From Hwangdonia seohaensis (lineage in GTDB: Bacteria; Bacteroidota; Bacteroidia; Flavobacteriales; Flavobacteriaceae): a DNA stretch of 64,000 nt. Positions 61,921-64,000 of this stretch are shown piece after piece. The notes below the pieces were generated by a model. The model saw only the letters and a program-made list of their open reading frames with translations. It was not told the DNA's origin and ran no database searches. The stretch lies in NCBI RefSeq assembly GCF_031932625.1, contig NZ_JAVSCK010000005.1, positions 318,481 through 382,480 of the forward strand, written 5' to 3'. A program made the translations under genes and the position numbers. Position 1 is the stretch's first letter. Every line of letters starts with the position of its first letter.

Positions 61921-62595
61921 TTATTTTTGGATAGGGCATTCTTCTGCAAGTAACTTGATACTTGGAGATGTTATTATTGTTTTTGTTGAAGTTGAATTTG
62001 CTAAGTTTATCATAGCTAGTGCAATATCTTTAGCTTTTGTAATTCTATACTTCTTCAATCTTCCGAAGAAAAAAGGTTGCAGCAGTTTAATTACAAGCAA
62101 CCCTATTTTTTCTCCAATACGTTTTTCTTGTCTGTCACCACCAATAATAGAAGGCTGTAAAACATGCGTTTTTTCAATTTTTTCTGAAAGCACTGCTTGT
62201 TCCATTTCACCTTTTGTTTTGCTGTAAAAAATAGAGCTTTGTGCATTTGCGCCTAATGAAGAAATGACTAAAAACGTAGGTATTCCATTTGCTTTTGCAA
62301 GTTTTGCGGCAGTTACCGGAATTCCAAAATCTATCTTTTTATACAGTTGTTTGTCTGGTGTTTTCTTGGCAGTTGTACCGATGCAACAAAATACTTCATC
62401 TGCAGTGAAATCCTTCTTAAAGTCATCTAACTCTAAAATATCACCAACAAACTGTTTTACTTTGGTTGGCAGCCCATCAATTTCTTTTCTGGAAAACAAT
62501 TTTATAGTTGTATACCTATCATCAATTAGTAGTTTTTCTAAAAGTATAGAACCTGTTAAGCCGGTCGCACCTAATATAATTGCTGTTTTTTTCAT
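61921..62595 (-). CDS. NAD(P)H-binding short-chain-like oxidoreductase
   Basis: A 224-residue Rossmann protein (ILGATGLTGSILLEKL, residues 6-21; FSRKEIDGLP; FCCIGTTAKKTPDK; FLVISSLGANAQSS) of the NmrA/TIP30-like atypical SDR group. It has YSKTKGEME in place of the YxxxK motif. It may act as a reductase or as a redox sensor. It is two bases from the TetR gene. Confidence 0.87.
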   Translation of the reverse strand: MKKTAIILGATGLTGSILLEKLLIDDRYTTIKLFSRKEIDGLPTKVKQFVGDILELDDFKKDFTADEVFCCIGTTAKKTPDKQLYKKIDFGIPVTAAKLAKANGIPTFLVISSLGANAQSSIFYSKTKGEMEQAVLSEKIEKTHVLQPSIIGGDRQEKRIGEKIGLLVIKLLQPFFFGRLKKYRITKAKDIALAMINLANSTSTKTIITSPSIKLLAEECPIQK

Positions 62596-62597
62596 TT

Positions 62598-63176
62598 TTA
62601 AAGTTTAATACTGTCCCAAGCTGTTAGAAATGCTTCTTCAACATGTGCTTTGGTCAATTGAAATTCGTCCTGTTTTTGAGCGGTCATTAAAAAGGATAAA
62701 GGATTTATCGAATAGGCATATAAAATATAATCTGAAATGGGCTTAATAACTCCTTCTTTTTTCCCACGTTCCCATAGGTCGAGTAGGGGTTGTAGATGCC
62801 TAATTCCTTCTTTTCTACTAGGTTCATCAATTATTGGAGTGTTATTACATTGGTTTAAAAAAAAAGAATATTCAGATTCATTGATATTAAACTCTGCAAT
62901 ACGTTTCCAGATGAGTTCGAAGCCTGCTTTAACTGAATTATTCTCATTATAAGTCTTAAAAACAAAATCTGTGTATTTGGTTTTTACTTCTAAATACGTT
63001 TGGTTTACCAAGTCTTGTTTGTTCTCAAAATATAAATAAATAGTTGCAGGAGAGACATTTGCCATTTTTGCTATTTTGCTCATAGCCGTATCATGGAACC
63101 CATTGTTGTTTACTAGTTCTATGGTTGCCTGTACAAGTGCGTTACGCTTATCTATACTTTTTTGAAGTTTGGCCAT
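62598..63176 (-). CDS. TetR/AcrR-family regulator of the redox operon
   Basis: A 192-residue repressor. I use the ATG at 63176 (MAKLQKSIDKRNALVQATIE), 20 bases after a perfect -7 box; the ATG at 63224 lies upstream of that box. HTH: KIAKMANVSPATIYLYFENK. It leads the five-gene operon (62595 down to 59626), which makes it a local autoregulator that probably responds to an electrophile. Confidence 0.88.
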   Translation of the reverse strand: MAKLQKSIDKRNALVQATIELVNNNGFHDTAMSKIAKMANVSPATIYLYFENKQDLVNQTYLEVKTKYTDFVFKTYNENNSVKAGFELIWKRIAEFNINESEYSFFLNQCNNTPIIDEPSRKEGIRHLQPLLDLWERGKKEGVIKPISDYILYAYSINPLSFLMTAQKQDEFQLTKAHVEEAFLTAWDSIKL

Positions 63177-63195
63177 GATATTCTGTTTTAGGGTA

Positions 63196-63225
63196 CAAAG
63201 ATATAAATAAAAATGAATGTTCATT
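63196..63225 (-). promoter_or_regulatory. Promoter and palindrome of the redox operon
   Basis: TATCTTTG on the minus strand (63203-63196) matches TAnnTTTG in full. The palindrome AATGAA-TG-TTCATT (63212-63225) sits between -7 and -33 positions, where a bound TetR would block the polymerase. No TTG is at the expected -33 distance. Confidence 0.6.
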
Positions 63226-63247
63226 CTCTTTTTTCTAAAAACTTTAA

Positions 63248-63275
63248 AATTATGTAGTTTTTATTCAGGACGGGG
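63248..63275 (-). repeat. IS3-type terminal sequence, solo copy
   Basis: On the minus strand it reads TGTACCCCGTCCTGAATAAA and AACTACATAATTTT. It matches the sequence upstream of the OrfA gene (63691-63726) in the same orientation, so it is not the inverted end of that element. Confidence 0.5.
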
Positions 63276-63318
63276 TACATTAAAGAAGCATATCCCTTAG
63301 ACTTTTCTTTAGCTTTAA

Positions 63319-63690
63319 TTAAGGCTTTATACTTAGTTTTTTTTTTAGTTCACGGGCAGATTTATAGCCTAAATCTTCAGCAGCTACTTCTAGATAAGAA
63401 TCCAATACCATAGCATCTAAATCCTTTTTAAGTAATAGCTTTTTAAGCTGTTCTATTTCCTTTTGAAGTGCTTTAATTCTAGATATTTCGTCTTTTGTTT
63501 CCACTTTTACTCTGGTGTTCATTAAGTCTTTACGATTGTACTTTTTAATCCACTCATTTACGGTTGTAGGTGCTATAGAGTAGAGTTTACATAGTTCGCT
63601 CTTTGTGTGTTTTCCGGTTGTAAGTTCGGCTAAAATTTTCAGTTTAAAAGGTTCTGAATACCGTCTGATCACTTTGTCATTTCTATACAT
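63319..63690 (-). CDS. IS3-family transposase OrfA, element incomplete
   Basis: A 123-residue protein: HTH (about 12-55; PFKLKILAELTTGKHTKSEL, then LYSIAPTTVNEWIKKY) followed by a leucine-zipper-like helix (about 68-95; RIKALQKEIEQLKKLLLKKD), as in OrfA of IS3 elements. OrfB, with the DDE domain, should follow by a -1 frameshift but there is none in the 94 bases to the next gene. So the element is dead, a fragment. Confidence 0.8.
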   Translation of the reverse strand: MYRNDKVIRRYSEPFKLKILAELTTGKHTKSELCKLYSIAPTTVNEWIKKYNRKDLMNTRVKVETKDEISRIKALQKEIEQLKKLLLKKDLDAMVLDSYLEVAAEDLGYKSARELKKKLSIKP

Positions 63691-63726
63691 AATGTTTAAA
63701 ATTATGTAGCCTTATTTCAGGACGGG
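63691..63726 (-). repeat. Terminal inverted repeat of the IS3 fragment
   Basis: On the minus strand TGACCCGTCCTGAAATAAGG then CTACATAATTTT, directly upstream of the OrfA start. The direct copy at 63248 differs at a few bases. Confidence 0.55.
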
Positions 63727-64000
63727 TCAAAATTAAACACAACGGTCTTGTGTATGAAACGTAGCGTATAAATAAACGCTTATTTTCGGATTTAGCACGA
63801 GCCGAATTTTTTATTTTATGTTTAAATTTCTTTTATAAATATAACCAAATCAAAAATTTGGCGTACTTTGTAAATATACAAAAACCTCTCGGAAATCCTT
63901 TAATAGCTATGTTTTATACACGTCTTAAGTTTGCAATTCATTAAATTAGAGTATTAATCAGAAAGAACAAAAGCGCGTAGTAAGGTTACTATACACGGTG
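63727..64000. other. Gene-free end of window
   Basis: No ORF with coding character is present. The stretch CAACGGTCTTGTGTATGAAA with CGTAGCGTATAAATAAACGC, followed by ATTTCGGATTTAGCACGAGC-like sequence, recalls a noncoding repeat I associate with flavobacterial genomes, but this cannot be tested from one copy. Confidence 0.35.

Noticed and set aside
1..64000. CRISPR array, conjugation genes, prophage or known defence system
   Set aside because: No regular repeat-spacer pattern, no cas, tra, capsid or toxin-antitoxin gene was seen; the ATP-cone nuclease and the GxxExxY protein alone do not make a defence system.

Overview
The window is an AT-rich stretch of a Bacteroidota chromosome, most likely from the family Flavobacteriaceae. 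Pointers are the FecR/TonB-receptor pair, the fused SecDF, a DUF6588-like outer-membrane protein, an HME-RND pump fused to its TolC channel, a GxxExxY gene, and promoters of the Bacteroidota type (TTG, 19-21 bases, TAnnTTTG). Start sites rarely have a Shine-Dalgarno sequence, as is usual in this phylum. Species cannot be told from the sequence alone.

Layout. 1-3036: end of a FecR anti-sigma factor and its TonB-dependent receptor. 3145-9323: DUF6588-like protein, malate dehydrogenase, a small SecD-P1-like secreted protein and SecDF. 9448-10548: DUF6544-like membrane protein. 10639-30052: a long stress/low-oxygen-type island with alcohol dehydrogenase, FMN-binding PPOX protein, CDP-alcohol phosphatidyltransferase plus metallophosphoesterase, P1B-4 metal ATPase, MscS channel, CbpA/CbpM chaperones, TerB-like protein, a PAS histidine kinase with a response regulator fused to a Crp/Fnr DNA-binding module, four two-domain universal stress proteins, an ATP-cone nuclease, a beta-CASP RNase-like protein, Hsp20 and a lipoprotein. 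30177-42855: divalent-metal and drug RND efflux systems. 42988-50667: an ABC exporter operon of the YbhGFSR type under a TetR regulator, interrupted by a GxxExxY cassette flanked by inverted repeats. 50811-57792: MBL/rhodanese sulfur enzyme, OprC-like copper TonB receptor, methyltransferase, thioredoxin, heme-domain lipoprotein, saccharopine-dehydrogenase-like protein. 58040-59625: small protein, a decayed exonuclease gene and a truncated tRNA-fMet 3' half. 59626-63176: a TetR-controlled redox/electrophile detoxification operon. 63248-64000: IS3 remnant and gene-free DNA.

The main result is a regulatory one. A Fnr-like palindrome (TGAT-N4-ATCA) stands in front of at least eight genes or transcripts of the 10-30 kb island, always with its centre 33 bp upstream of the centre of a -7 box. 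Its extended form, CTGAT-N4-ATCAT, points the same way relative to the gene in most cases. The response regulator-Crp/Fnr fusion encoded in the middle of the island has a recognition helix with E and R placed as in FNR, so it is the obvious candidate regulator. Together with the histidine kinase it would control Usp, Hsp20, PPOX, alcohol dehydrogenase, phospholipid and metal-transport functions, a gene set that resembles the mycobacterial DosR dormancy regulon. One copy of the site, with a promoter, drives no recognisable gene but ends at an intrinsic terminator and predicts an undescribed small RNA (about 22808-23018).
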